This document shows, piece after piece, positions 1-10,950 of a DNA stretch of 64,000 nucleotides. Where the stretch lies: NCBI GenBank assembly GCA_015698045.1, contig BLAL01000357.1, forward strand, positions 496,001-560,000. Reading direction: 5' to 3'. The position numbers and the translations under genes are program-made. The number at the start of each line of letters is the position of its first letter. Position 1 is the stretch's first letter. The notes beneath the pieces were generated by a model. It made no database searches. It was not told where the DNA came from and saw only the letters and a program-made list of their open reading frames with translations. The stretch comes from Rhizophagus clarus (lineage: Eukaryota; Glomeromycota; Glomeromycetes; Glomerales; Glomeraceae).

Positions 1-109
1 ATGAAAACCGGTTGAAAACAGAACAAAACATGGATGAAAACCGGACGAATATTGGTATTCGAATATTCAATCACGAATAAATAGCCTACACCATAATAAG
101 TAAGTGAAA

Positions 110-319
110 TGCATGACCTTTCATTGACGTAATGTTTGATTTACCTTGTGAAACATCATATGATCATCATTACAATTTAATTTGCCCGGAGTTTTATTAT
201 AGTATTTAATTTTTCTTTTTTCTTTTTCAAAAATTAATAACGCAACCTAATCTATCGTTTTGTAAAATCATATTTAAAGCTAATCACCTCCTTAAAAAAT
301 ATTCTGAGCTTTTGATAAA
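110..319 (+). promoter_or_regulatory. Upstream block shared by the F-box genes
   Basis: This stretch before the F-box start holds pieces that recur upstream of the paralogues: a GTAATGTTTGATT segment, a TGATCATCAT motif (also near 2117 and 51787), a CGGAGT motif (also near 2151 and 2691), and a block just before the ATG reading AAATCATATTTAAAGC (near 2776 as AAATCACATTTAAAGC). The order is kept although the genes have diverged. This suggests either recent duplication that included the promoter or a retained regulatory block. I see no proven TATA box. Confidence 0.45.
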
Positions 320-1810
320 ATGGCAAAACTCAATAAAGATGTTCTTTTCTTAATATTTGAAGAATTACAAGATGATTCGAAATCCCTTTTTTCAAGTCTA
401 ATGGTCAATAGACTCTGGTGTGAAACTGTGATTCCAATTTTGTGGAAGAATCCCTGGTGCTATGATATTAATTATTATAATAAGAATAATTTATTCACAA
501 TCATTTCTTCTTATTTATCTGATAATGTTAAAGAATTATTAATGAGACAAGAAATCCAATTACCGTTAGTCTCATATGAATCACTTTTGTTTGATTATTT
601 ATCATTCTGTAGAAGTATTAATGTGAATACTATAAGCATTATAACTTCCATTGGATCATCTTTAGATTATATTCAATTTATTCTGGAGCAAGAATTTTAT
701 GGTCTCTTTATGAAGAAATTCCCAGAGTTAAAGTATTTGGATATGAGATCAATTGAACATCAAATATTTTATTTTCCAGAAGCTAATCTTCGTTTTGAAT
801 CTCTTTGTGAATTAATATGTGACACATCAATGGATTCTTCATATTTTTATGGATTGGCGTGGTTATGTCGATGCATACAGAGACTCATCGTTTTTAATGT
901 GGAATCGAGAGTTTATAGTGACATTTCTAAATTAATTAATGTTCAGAAAAACTTAAAGTATTTTGAATGGGAAGATGTTATTGACCTATATGATCTTGGA
1001 CCGGATCCTTATAAAGAGATACTTCTTGCATTAGAAAATAAGGCGAAAACTATCAACCATTTAAAATTATTCTTAATTCATGTAGATTACACAATGCAAA
1101 AAATGCTTCCAAAACTTCATAAACTAAAAACACTAATAATTAATTTGGGAACTTTCAGTGAAGAACAATTAAAAATGTTTGTTTATCGTGATCTTGAGGT
1201 TATTAGAGTAAGTTATTATGAATTAAAAGCAGCAGCTATTATAATCGAAAATAGCGGAGGACATATAAAGAAAATTTTATTCCCATCTTATGAACTTGAC
1301 GACTTTATAGATAACTTTAATGATGCTTCACTTATATTTATTCGTAAAATTTATGAAAATTGCCCTTCAATTGAATGCTTGTCACTTACATTTCCATCAT
1401 TAAAGGAGCATTTTACAGAATTTGAGAAATTACTAAAAATTTGTCAAAATTTGAAGGAGTTATTAATAGCTATATGTATAGATAATGATGCAGCAGCATG
1501 GGATGATAATACAAAATTTGAAGAAGAATATTTAGAAAATGGAAAAGAATTATTAAAAATATTAAGTAGATCAGCACCGATTAATCTAAGAGAAATTCGA
1601 TTCCTTTATGATTACAAATTTTCTTTGAAAACCTTAGAAGAATTCTTAGAAAAATGGAAAGGTTGTGCACTTTCCATACTTACGTGTGATCCTATTTATA
1701 AAGAAGAAAATTATGTAAAATTGATTAAGAAATATAAAAATAATGGAGTAATTAGAGATTTTAGATGTGAAAATTTCGCTAATATAGTAAATTTTGATTT
1801 TAAAATGTGA
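320..1810 (+). CDS. F-box / leucine-rich-repeat-like protein, intact
   Basis: A single 496-residue frame without introns. Residues 1-48 fit an F-box: LNKDVLFLIFEELQDD, then a conserved WCETVIPILWKNPW block. F-box proteins bind Skp1 and present substrates to an SCF ubiquitin ligase. The remainder (about 60-490) is rich in Leu/Ile and has irregular LRR-like repeats such as LPKLHKLKTLIINLG and CPSIECLSLTF, which would be the substrate-binding part. The chosen start is the first ATG and aligns with the start of the intact paralogue at 51945. F-box and LRR-like proteins of this kind form a very large family in Rhizophagus, so the target cannot be inferred. The next gene downstream is a dead copy in the same orientation, which points to tandem duplication. 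The C-terminus ends FDFKM, matching LNFKI in the paralogue, so the frame looks complete. Confidence 0.85.
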   Translation: MAKLNKDVLFLIFEELQDDSKSLFSSLMVNRLWCETVIPILWKNPWCYDINYYNKNNLFTIISSYLSDNVKELLMRQEIQLPLVSYESLLFDYLSFCRSINVNTISIITSIGSSLDYIQFILEQEFYGLFMKKFPELKYLDMRSIEHQIFYFPEANLRFESLCELICDTSMDSSYFYGLAWLCRCIQRLIVFNVESRVYSDISKLINVQKNLKYFEWEDVIDLYDLGPDPYKEILLALENKAKTINHLKLFLIHVDYTMQKMLPKLHKLKTLIINLGTFSEEQLKMFVYRDLEVIRVSYYELKAAAIIIENSGGHIKKILFPSYELDDFIDNFNDASLIFIRKIYENCPSIECLSLTFPSLKEHFTEFEKLLKICQNLKELLIAICIDNDAAAWDDNTKFEEEYLENGKELLKILSRSAPINLREIRFLYDYKFSLKTLEEFLEKWKGCALSILTCDPIYKEENYVKLIKKYKNNGVIRDFRCENFANIVNFDFKM

Positions 1811-2149
1811 ATATTATATCTTACATTTATTATAGTTTTAGAATTTGTAGTTTTCATTAGAATTAATACTATAAATCTTATATGACGTTATATGGCATAA
1901 GTATAGTAATGAAATTTCATTTAAAAGTAGTTAATAGAAAATGATATATTGTAGTAAATACAGATGATTAAAATAGAGATGATTACATTCGATGTATTAT
2001 GTTAGAAATTAATAATGTTTTATGATGTTTTATAATCAATTTTTTAATAACTAACTTTATGTGGAAATGTAAGACCCTTCAGTAGGCGGTAGCGTAATGT
2101 TTGATTTTCTCTGTGATCATCATTAGTTGCACAGAACAATTTAATTTTG
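1811..2149. other. Intergenic spacer between F-box copies
   Basis: AT-rich spacer without a convincing gene. Its last 60 bases repeat the upstream block of the first F-box gene (GTAATGTTTGATTT, then GATCATCAT), so this is the start of the promoter region of the second copy. Part of the 3' flank (a TATAGTAATG-containing stretch) also resembles the flank of the F-box fragment at 16.3-16.6 kb. Confidence 0.5.
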
Positions 2150-2164
2150 TTCGGAGTAATATTC

Positions 2165-2689
2165 TTTTTTTTTTTTTTTTAATTTCTTTATTAAGAACGC
2201 CAAAGACACAACTAATAACATATAGCAACGTCTTCAACATAGGCGTAAGGAAAATTACATCTATACCTATAAATCACTATATTTCAAGTGAAACCTATCT
2301 ATAACGTATCAAAACTCTAGCTAATAGTAAATGTAAAAAGAAAACAGAAAAAAAGAAAGAAAAAAAAATAAAAACATAGTTTAAAATAACCCTAAATAAA
2401 TAATCAAACCGAACAAAAATTTAAACTATGATCGCCAATTTATACTATATACACCGTACCCAGTATAAGGGTACGTCCATAAATCATCGATATTCTTTTT
2501 AGCCTGCTTGGTTAAGTATCTCTTGTGCGTCATAGTTTTTAAGCGAAGGAACGTCTTCTGATGATATAGTGATGCTTATGGGTCCTCCGTCAAATAATAT
2601 TATTATGTTTTAATAACTTGTTAGCCGTCGTTTTAATCAGTTTTCCTTTACAAAAATTATGATCCGAGGATCCAGAAAAAAATAGTTCC
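2165..2689 (-). mobile_element. Retroposon (SINE-like or processed transcript) in the F-box upstream region
   Basis: An insertion of about 525 bases that begins on the plus strand with 16 T, i.e. it ends in a poly(A) tail when read on the minus strand. It is flanked by a 15-base direct repeat with one mismatch: TTCGGAGTAATATTC at 2150-2164 and TTCGGAGTGATATTC at 2690-2704. The right-hand copy continues into the sequence found upstream of the intact paralogue, so the insertion has split a formerly continuous promoter. A poly(A) tail plus a long target-site duplication is the signature of LINE-driven retroposition. I recognise no LINE protein inside, so it is either a SINE or a copy of some mRNA. 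Confidence 0.6.
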
Positions 2690-2838
2690 TTCGGAGTGAT
2701 ATTCCGTCTTTTTTTCTTATTCAAAAATTAATAAAAAAAAAAAAAAACTATTTTAACGTTTCGTTATTTTCGTAAAATCACATTTAAAGCTAGCTACCTT
2801 AAAAAATATTCTAAAACTTTTATTATTTTTAGATAAAA

Positions 2839-4271
2839 ATGGTAAAACTCATTAATAAAGATATCCTTTTCTTAATATTTAAAGAATTGCAAAATGATTC
2901 GAAATCCCCTTTTTCATGTCTAATGGACAATAGACTCTGAGATTCCATGGAAGAATCCCTGGTGTTATGACATTAATTATTATAATAAGAATCATATTTA
3001 TCTGATAATGTTAAAAAATTCTTAATAAGACAAGAAACCCAATTACCGTTAATCTCATATGAATCACTTTTGTTCGATTATTTATCATTCTGTAAGAGTA
3101 TTAATGTGAATACTGTAAGTATTATAACTTTCGTTGGATCATCTTTAGATTATATTCTATTTATTTTGAAACAAGAATTTTATAGTCTCTTTATGAAGAA
3201 ATTTCCAGAATTAAAGTATTTGAATATGGGATCAATTGAACTTCAAATATTTTATTTACCAGAAGCTAATCTTCGTTTTGAATCACTTTGTGAATTAACA
3301 TGTGACACATCAATGGATTCTATGGATTGGTGTGGCTATGTCAATATATACAGAAACTCATCATTATTAATCTGGGCCCACGATATTTTAATGACATTTC
3401 TATATTAATTAATGTTCAGAAAAATTTAAAATACTTTAAATGGGAGGATGTTCATAATTCCTATGATTATGGATCAGATCCGTATAAAAAGATTCTTCTT
3501 GCATTCGAAAAAAAGCAGAAACTATCAACCATTTAAAATTATTATTATCTGAGAGTGGACATACGGCGCAAAAAGTGCTTCCGAAACTTCATAAACTAAA
3601 AACATTAATGATTACTTTGAAGATTTTCAGTGAAAAAGAGGTAAAAATGTTTGTTTATCATGATCTTGAAGTTATTAAAGCGTATTATCACAAAATAAAA
3701 TTGGTTTCTATTATCATTGAAAATAATGGAAGACACACAAAGAAAGTTTTATTATTGTCTAATGAAGGTGTGATTATATAGATGATTTTAATAATGTCTC
3801 ACTTATATTTATTCGCAAAGTTTATGAAAATTGTCCTTCTATTGAATGTTTGTCACTTATATTTTCACTATCAAAGAAACATTTTACAGAATTTGAAAAA
3901 TTACTAAAAATTTGTCAAAATTTGAAGAAATTATTAATAGCTATATGTATAGATGATGATACAGCAGATGGGATGATAATACAAAAATTGAAGAAAAATA
4001 TGTAGAAAATGGAAAAGAATTATTAAAAATATTAAGTAGATCAGCACCGACTAATCTAAGAGAAATTAGATTTCCCTATGATTATAAATTTTCCTTGGAA
4101 GCCTTAGAAGAATTTTCAGAAAAATGGAAAGGTTGTGCACTCTTCATATTTGCGTGCGATCCTATTTATAAAGAAGAAAATTATGTGAAATTGATTAATA
4201 AATATAAAAATAATGGAGTAATTAGAGATTTTAGATGTGAAAAATTTGCGATTGTAGTAAATATTGACTAG
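2839..4271 (+). pseudogene. F-box/LRR-like pseudogene
   Basis: A decayed tandem paralogue of the gene at 320-1810. The ATG (2839) and terminal stop (4269-4271) align with those of the intact copy, and pieces align throughout: the F-box start (LINKDILFLIFKEL), LLFDYLSFCRSIN-like and MKKFPELKYL blocks, LPKLHKLKTLMI, and the C-terminal YKNNGVIRDFRCE. The frame is broken several times. A stop and small deletion follow the F-box near 2937-2950. The frame shifts near 3325 and again near 3520. A stop near 3779 and a frameshift near 3967 follow. The longest surviving open piece is 112 residues (3070-3408). It is not expected to make a working protein. Confidence 0.85.
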
Positions 4272-5499
4272 AATATGAATGTTATCACATCTGTTAATAG
4301 TATTTTTTATATGTTTAACTGTTTATAAAACTATACATAAATAAAATTATATTTTATTTTAGACATTTGTTTTGCAAATAACCAATGTAAATCAAAAATA
4401 ATTTATATAGAAGTATCGAATTGTAGAGCAGTATTTCGAGCGAAACTAAATGATCTACTGTACAAATGGAATTTCAAATTAAAGTTCAGAGATTTCGGAT
4501 GGCAAAACATTTAGATTTTGAAGTAATAATAATAAATTGAAAATGATGAAGTTATAAACTTTTAATAATTTTACCTATATTGACAAAGTTCGGAATATCA
4601 AAAAAATTTTTATTTACAGCCACTTAAAATTGATTTTATTGGTTAGATAACATATCAAGCACTAACTATAATAGTCAAGCACTCCATTAATCTCCATGTT
4701 CTTAGACTTCAAATCATGAAAATTAATCTTTTGTAGGAATACATGATTTTAACAGGACGAGGTGAATTAAATCTGTTATTCTTCGTACATTAAAGGATTT
4801 TTTTTTATCTGTTGTTGATATCTGTAGTCGAAATTATTTGTCCACCTTGTCCATTGAGCAGACTCTAAATATTCTAGATGAAGCCTACAAAGTAAATTGT
4901 TTCGTGTTTTTTTCTTACTGAGATAGGGTACATACATACACAGGACTTATTGCAGTATGATCCCTTCATAGATAAATTTTAAATAATGAAATAATATTCC
5001 GAGATGATGAGGGTACCTTACGTTAAAATGGTAGACTTTGCATGGGAATGATTTCGCCTGAAATGATTATCTTCCTATACTGTAAGCTTGTTTTTTCTAA
5101 TATGTAAATAACGTGCTCTTTTATTGGTAATGCAACACAAAAAATATGTATTGTTTGAACAATCTAGTATTTTGATGTGGTTATCTAACCGTGCACAGTT
5201 ACCAGCTTCGGTAACTATAATAATATCGATTCCACAAATTCCAATATAATATATTCTAGTAATTGTCTAATACAAATTCACTTGCGATAAATTCCTGTGA
5301 GTAAAATTCACAATTTCGATAAAAAATTGGCAAAAGTTCCGGATATATTTTTATTAGATTAGATAACAAGCAGTATATCAGATAACTTGTCATTTTTCAA
5401 ATTAATCTCCCTCAAGAGTTTCTATGATTATATGTCCTATAGAAACCAATAGACTTATGTTAAACATAGAAGAGCAACTTTTTTTAAAGTTATCTTAAC
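4272..5499. other. Non-coding AT-rich stretch
   Basis: No reading frame, RNA gene or repeat structure that I can support. Only short, low-complexity open frames occur. Confidence 0.5.
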
Positions 5500-5990
5500 G
5501 TGGGTAAGCTCCATTGAAATTATTTCTCGTACTTGCCATGTTACTCGTGTATAGTTTTTCATAAATAGCTTTACAATTTACTTCCTTCCAACATCCGAAC
5601 TTGCATGAAGATGGTTCGGTTGTAATTGTATGTCGAGTTAGTCCAAGATTTTCATAACACTCTTGCCTTCCTCACATGTTATAGCCTGATTATGAGGGAT
5701 GTTTATTAGCTATTAATTTTAGTTCGTTGGGAACAATGCGAATAAAGAAAGGACTTCGTTTTTTTGATCATAGACTCAAGTTCGCCAACATTCCTTTTTA
5801 TAGAAATTTCAATTGGGAAGCACGTATCAGAAGGAACCAGAAATTATACATTTGAGGGCAATAAATGATTGCAAGTATTTTGTGATTTGTTGTAATGGAA
5901 GACACGTGAAGATTAGATTTGGGAGGATCTTCTTTCCAAATATCTTTAATTTCGAAATATGATAATATTTCGTTGCAATCGAAAAGGTCA
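5500..5990 (-). pseudogene. Fossil of a Crinkler-like (CRN) effector N-terminus
   Basis: On the minus strand a segment reads CFPIEISIKRNVGELES followed by MIKKTKS. This resembles the ubiquitin-like N-terminal header of the Crinkler family, where a FPVxI strand is followed by VGxLKxxIKxxK. Crinklers are common in Rhizophagus. A second coding-like stretch with several Cys lies just downstream (about 5520-5680). The gene is clearly broken and is treated as a fossil. The family call rests on a short match and is tentative. Other ubiquitin-fold N-termini would look similar. Confidence 0.35.
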
Positions 5991-6869
5991 AACAGGGAAT
6001 TGCATTATTGTTTTCTATATGGAGTGAATAAACCAATCAAATTATCTTTTTAAATTTAGAATGATGTGCAAAAATGACAGTTTGGTGCCACGTAGAACGT
6101 GATTTTGTTTTTATCTTTTGATAATTTTCACCTCTTTTTACTTGTAACTTAAGATTAACATTAACGAACGACAAGAAGATACAAAGGAAAGCAGGTAATA
6201 CTATATTCATTTATAATACAAATTAGCTATCTCACCCATTTCGTCTCACACTCGTAGTTGGTAGCGTTAGAAATGTTACGTGTGTAATAACTGTATTTTT
6301 TTTCGCCTCCATTTCACCTTACATAAGAAAATAACAAAATAAAAATTACATGGTGAAAATAGTATTATAGTCTGATAATTAATTAATATTTATATCGAAT
6401 AAATTACATATAGCGAATAAAAAGCTCGAGACTTGGTGCCTGATCAAATTATGCTGGAGACATAATAGTTGTAGATATAAATAAATAACTACTCGATCAG
6501 AGACAATGATTGTCTGTAATGATTAAGGATGAATTCTGCATTGACAGTAGTCTAATCAAAAACGATGAAATTTATCTATGCATAATATTTGCATTAGCGA
6601 GTTCTTTTTTGGGTAAAAAAATTGATCTTAATCGTGGTTCTGTTTTTTCCGGTTCTGCTTAAATTTCATAAACCGGAAAATTTTAATATATTTTTATAAA
6701 AATAAAGCATACCATATCTTTGTAATATGAAATGCCTGAAGAGTATTACTTCATAACGAAATCTTTTAGCACTTTTCTGTACAAATCCCGGGTTGAAAAT
6801 TATAATATTTTTTCGTACGATACTATACAGTAGAAACTATTATTATTTTAACTATAGGTTTTGGTTGTC
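5991..6869. other. Non-coding stretch before the inverted duplication
   Basis: No supported gene. It holds AT-rich sequence with short open frames only. The similarity to the 54 kb region starts at about 6870. Confidence 0.45.
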
Positions 6870-8399
6870 ATTGCTAATATTGCTAATGGTAAAATATTTA
6901 CAGTATAATTTCGATATGAACATTCTTCTTCAAAACTTTTTCATATTGCGTCATTACAATTTAAAATTCTGTTTAACATTGATGTTGGCCTTTTTAATTT
7001 TTTTTTTTTTTTTTAATAGAGTATTTTAGTACTATTTTTTATCTTTTATCTTTTTTATATATGTGTAGATTGCACTAAGCAGGATTTTAAATTTTAATGA
7101 CTATTTTTACAGTAAATTGTATACTTTTTATAAATTTTACAAAATAAAAAAATAAGCAACAATTTAACAATGCTTTTGAAATATTTATATCATTTTTAAA
7201 TAAGTTAAATACTGAAATAAATTTCTTTTCGCTACATTAAACATTTTTAACTAGACAGAGATCTGCAATTGCAACTTAGGTGACAAAGCTATATATTATT
7301 TTACACAACTGTGCCAATTCTTTTACATGATCATAAGTTGATATCACTATATTTAGCAATAGGAGTGTACGTACTATGTTATTATTTTCCTTTTACGACG
7401 AACTTTGGCTTCTAAGAAGAAAAAAATAAAGATGATATTAAAATGCTGTATAATTAATTGCCTAGATCTATATATAGATGGCTTTATTTGTATAAACTAT
7501 AACAACCCAACTGAAAGTAATTAAATTAAGCTGAATCCATAAATTGATATGTTAAAAATATTTACTACATGCATCTCATGTATTTTTTAAAGATATTATT
7601 CTTTATAAAATTTAAATTTAATAAAGTTGTTAAAGCAAAATATTAATAGTTTTTTCTTTGCTAACAATAGCAGCAGCATATCAGTGAATGTTGCTTCATT
7701 GGCGCTTTACAGTTAAATAATATAAATACTGAAAAATGGTACATAAGTACATAGAAATTTAATATCTGTAATAGGACTGTTAGAAAACAACCGTCTACTA
7801 ACATGAAAATTGTCTTATAAGTCTACACTAAACAAAATGATGAGGATTCTATAAAATAGAAAAGAAAGAGGTTTAATAATAAAGATAATGATGAACATGA
7901 TCACAATCTTCATATGATACATCCGTCCATGTAGTAATTTTGTAAGTTTTGAAAAAAGTTGGCCTTTAGTTTTTGAATAATAAAATTTTTTTAGCTTTAC
8001 GTAAGTTGCTGAGTCAAACTTTCATTGCATCAAACAAATTAAAAGGTTTTTTTGTCATCCATTTAATAATAAATAAATTGTGACTATGAAAACCATAATT
8101 TAATCTATGTTTGGAATTATTCAGTTCGACCATTTTAAATTAAATTAATTTTTTTTACACGATATTTTACTTTTAACCTATGTATTCGCAGAATATTTTG
8201 ACTACAGTATTCGGGTGATGGATAATCAAATAACGATGAACAAATGATGATTTTCCACTTTTTTATATTTTTTACAAATCTGTAATCAAATGAAAAAATC
8301 GCTAAATACTTAATTAAATTTATTGACATTGCAAAAAAAAAAAAAATTTTAAAGTGGAGGACTTTTTATTCTATAAATATTTAAATTTGAGATCTTGAT

Positions 8400-8640
8400 T
8401 GTTAAATTACATTGTTGTTTTTGATAATTTAATAATATATTATTTTTCTAAATTTCTTAATTTTCTAATGATTTTTTATAAATTTCTTTTGTTTTTTAAC
8501 AAATGATTATTTCTCTAAATTTCTAAGATAATTTCTAAAATTATTTCTCTAAATTTCTAAGATTATTTTTCTAAATTTCTTTTTTTAAAAAAATGTTTAT
8601 TTCTCTAAAGTTCTAAATTTCTTATTTTTTGAATAGTATT
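8400..8640. repeat. AT-rich simple repeat (TTTCTAAAT type)
   Basis: Short irregular repeats of TTTCTCTAAATTTCTAAGA. The mirrored stretch in the right arm (43800-44040) is similar but enriched in long A and T runs. This is low-complexity sequence without coding potential. Confidence 0.6.
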
Positions 8641-8982
8641 TTCAATGTAATAAATATTCGTCCATAAATTTAACTTAATACCAATCTAATAAAAACTTCA
8701 AAAGTACCTATTTAAAATTTATGAATTTCTTCATTTTCCCAATTCCATTTAACGGTCATTTTTCCATTGACTGATGATTAATAATATAGTTTCTTGTGAT
8801 TTTTCATTTAAAATCAGCCTATTTTTTCAAAGTTTCTTTCCCTTTATCCACAAGGAGAATAAATGTGTATGATTTTAAATCTTTCTTGCTCTCCGGTGCA
8901 GTATGGTGATCTTGAATAATTTTATTCTTGAGTCATGAGTCATTGCTGTAGCTGGCTTTTCACAGATGAAATTCAAGGAATA

Positions 8983-9459
8983 TTAATAAATATTATTCCT
9001 TAATATATAAGAATTTGTCCTTTGATTTATATTTTCTATAGTTGTTAGAAAATAAAATATTTGATTTTGTTGAGTCGAAATTTCTTGAAATGATTTATGA
9101 CCGGAGATCAAGTCCCAAAATTGGTCGAATTGCGTTAGAGAAAATGTATTCAATACATACAGTACATCATTTAATCTTTCAAGTAAATGTCTAAATAAAA
9201 AAGCAGTAATTAGAAAAAGTGTTTTTAAACAATAAAAAATAACTAAAAAAAATTTGATAATACATACTTTGATTATTTGTAAATATGAAAATAACATGAC
9301 CGTTAAAATTATTTTTGAAATCCATTTCATATTTTGATTGTCAAAGCTAAAATAAAAAATCCACCGCATGTTGATCATCAAATCAAAATAAAACAAATCC
9401 ACCCAAATATTGATAATAATTTGCACAAAAGTAAAATATAAGGAAACTAAATGTACCAA
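8983..9459 (-). CDS. Arm ORF 1: hydrophobic hypothetical protein
   Basis: A 158-residue open frame. Residues 1-95 are strongly hydrophobic, with three or four possible membrane segments. The tail (about 96-158) is more ordinary and contains RLNDVLYVLNTFSLTQFDQF and WDLISGHKSFQEIS. The mirrored region of the right arm (about 43030-43430) keeps the tail sequence but its frame is interrupted. There the tail follows a TTTAG that could be a splice acceptor, so this may really be a two-exon gene whose N-terminal part is intron read-through. I recognise no family. The conserved tail makes coding more likely than for the rest of the frame. Confidence 0.3.
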   Translation of the reverse strand: MVHLVSLYFTFVQIIINIWVDLFYFDLMINMRWIFYFSFDNQNMKWISKIILTVMLFSYLQIIKVCIIKFFLVIFYCLKTLFLITAFLFRHLLERLNDVLYVLNTFSLTQFDQFWDLISGHKSFQEISTQQNQIFYFLTTIENINQRTNSYILRNNIY

Positions 9460-10215
9460 ATAAAGTTATTAAGGTAAGAATGGTACAAAGGAATGATAAG
9501 GAAATGATAAAAATAGTAGTTTAGAGCCGAATTGGTTAAAACCACATGGGGTAAACTATCGTTTAAAGATTAACGATTAAACTATTGGGATATTAACAAA
9601 GGGTAAGGGATTGATAATTTAGATATGGGTATATAAAAAAATTAATAAAAAAAAAAAATTAAAATTTATGAAATGTGAAAAAGAGAGTAGAAAAAATTTT
9701 ATTATAAGAAAAGAAGGGGAAAAATAATAAGACAATAAAAATAATCAATAAAGAAATGTACCAAATAAAGTTATTAAGGTAAGAATGGTACAAAGGAACA
9801 ATAAGGAAATAGTAAAAAAAGTAGTTCAGAGCCAAATTGGTTAAAACCGCATGGGATAAACTATCATTTAAAGATTAATGATTAAACTATTGGGATATTA
9901 ATAAAGGATAGGGAATTGATAATTTAGACAAGGGTATATAAAAAATTAATATAAAAAAAAAATTAAAGTTTATGAAATGTAAATAAAAAGAGTAGAAAAA
10001 AAATTTAATTATAGAAAAGAAGGGGGAAAAGCAATAAGTAAATAAAAATAATCAATAAAGAAATATACCAAATAAAGTTATTAAGGTAAGAGTGGTACAA
10101 AGGAACAATAAGGAAATAATAAAAAAAGTAGTTCAGAGCCAAATTGGTAAAAACCGCATGGGATGAACTGTCATTTAAAGATTAATGACTGAACTATTGG
10201 GGTACAAAAAAAGGA
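9449..10215. repeat. Tandem repeat, ~307-base unit, about 2.5 copies
   Basis: The block AAATGTACCAAATAAAGTTA begins near 9449, 9755 and 10060. Each copy continues with GGTAAGA.TGGTACAAAGGAA and later GCATGGGATAAACT and GGGATATTAA. The period is about 307 bases with modest divergence. The mirrored array in the right arm is at 42270-43025. The array abuts the 3' end of arm ORF 2, whose stop codon lies in the first repeat-like sequence. Confidence 0.8.
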
Positions 10216-10553
10216 TAGGGATTTGAGATATAAACCATGAATATTAAATTAATATATATAAAAAAGTAATATAATCTATTATAAATATGTAGTGTTAATT
10301 CAAAAGAAGTAAGTAAAAAAGTAGGAAGAAATTTAAGCAAAATAATAGGAACAAGTTTTAAAAAAATTTTAAATGAAATTTCAATTAAATGAGAAAAGTA
10401 ATAAAATAGAATAAAAAGAAAAATAAAAGAGAAGAGAGAAATTAAAAGAGAAAATAAAATTTGAGAATCATTATTTGAATAAGAAAAACACTTGTTAATA
10501 GGAACTTCAGTCAATGTTGAACGTACAAAATTGGGGCAAAGATCAAAAGACAT
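10194..10553 (-). CDS. Arm ORF 2: small membrane protein, hypothetical
   Basis: A 119-residue frame. It starts MSFDLCPNFVRSTLTEVPIN, a soluble-looking segment of about 30 residues, followed by three hydrophobic stretches (about 31-55, 60-80 and 93-112). An intact 120-residue homologue lies in the right arm at 41915-42277. It differs by one in-frame 3-base indel and a few substitutions (for example T to P, T to I, E to D), so the frame has survived in both copies. No family is recognised. Expression and function are unknown. The alternative is chance survival of a T-rich frame in young repeats. Confidence 0.45.
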   Translation of the reverse strand: MSFDLCPNFVRSTLTEVPINKCFSYSNNDSQILFSLLISLFSFIFLFILFYYFSHLIEISFKIFLKLVPIILLKFLPTFLLTSFELTLHIYNRLYYFFIYINLIFMVYISNPYPFFVPQ

Positions 10554-10669
10554 TTTGAAAGAAATTAATATTTGTGAAAGAAATTTTAAAGAAAAAATAA
10601 AAGAAAAGTATATATATTTATAGAATTTTGAAATTAGATAATTACATTATATTTTACAATAATTATTAT

Positions 10670-10950
10670 TACATGTATTAACTTTGTATGAGTCATTTAT
10701 ATTTTGTTATTAAAAATTAGTCAAATAATAAATTTGCATATTGACTCAGCTTGTAATTTTAAAATCTATTTACTTTGTATGAGTCATCTATATTTTTATT
10801 AGAAAACATCAGTCAGATAATAAATTTGCATATTGAAATCAGGTTATTTCATTACATAAATATTTACTTTATATGAATCATTTATATTCTAAATCAGTTA
10901 AATAATAAAATTTGCATATTGACTAAGTTTATAAATGATGATAATCTTTT
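10670..10950. repeat. Tandem repeat, ~100-110-base unit, three diverged copies
   Basis: Three successive copies of a unit containing TTTACTTTGTATGAGTCATTTATATT, AATAATAAATTTGCATATTGA and a short AT tail (about 10680, 10770 and 10862). The right arm holds about two copies at 41590-41770. The copy number differs between arms, so the array has changed since the arms were copied. Confidence 0.6.

Noticed and set aside
6793-7029. 78-residue hydrophobic ORF
   Set aside because: It is AT-biased, ends in a T run, and is not open in the mirrored copy at 54.2 kb.
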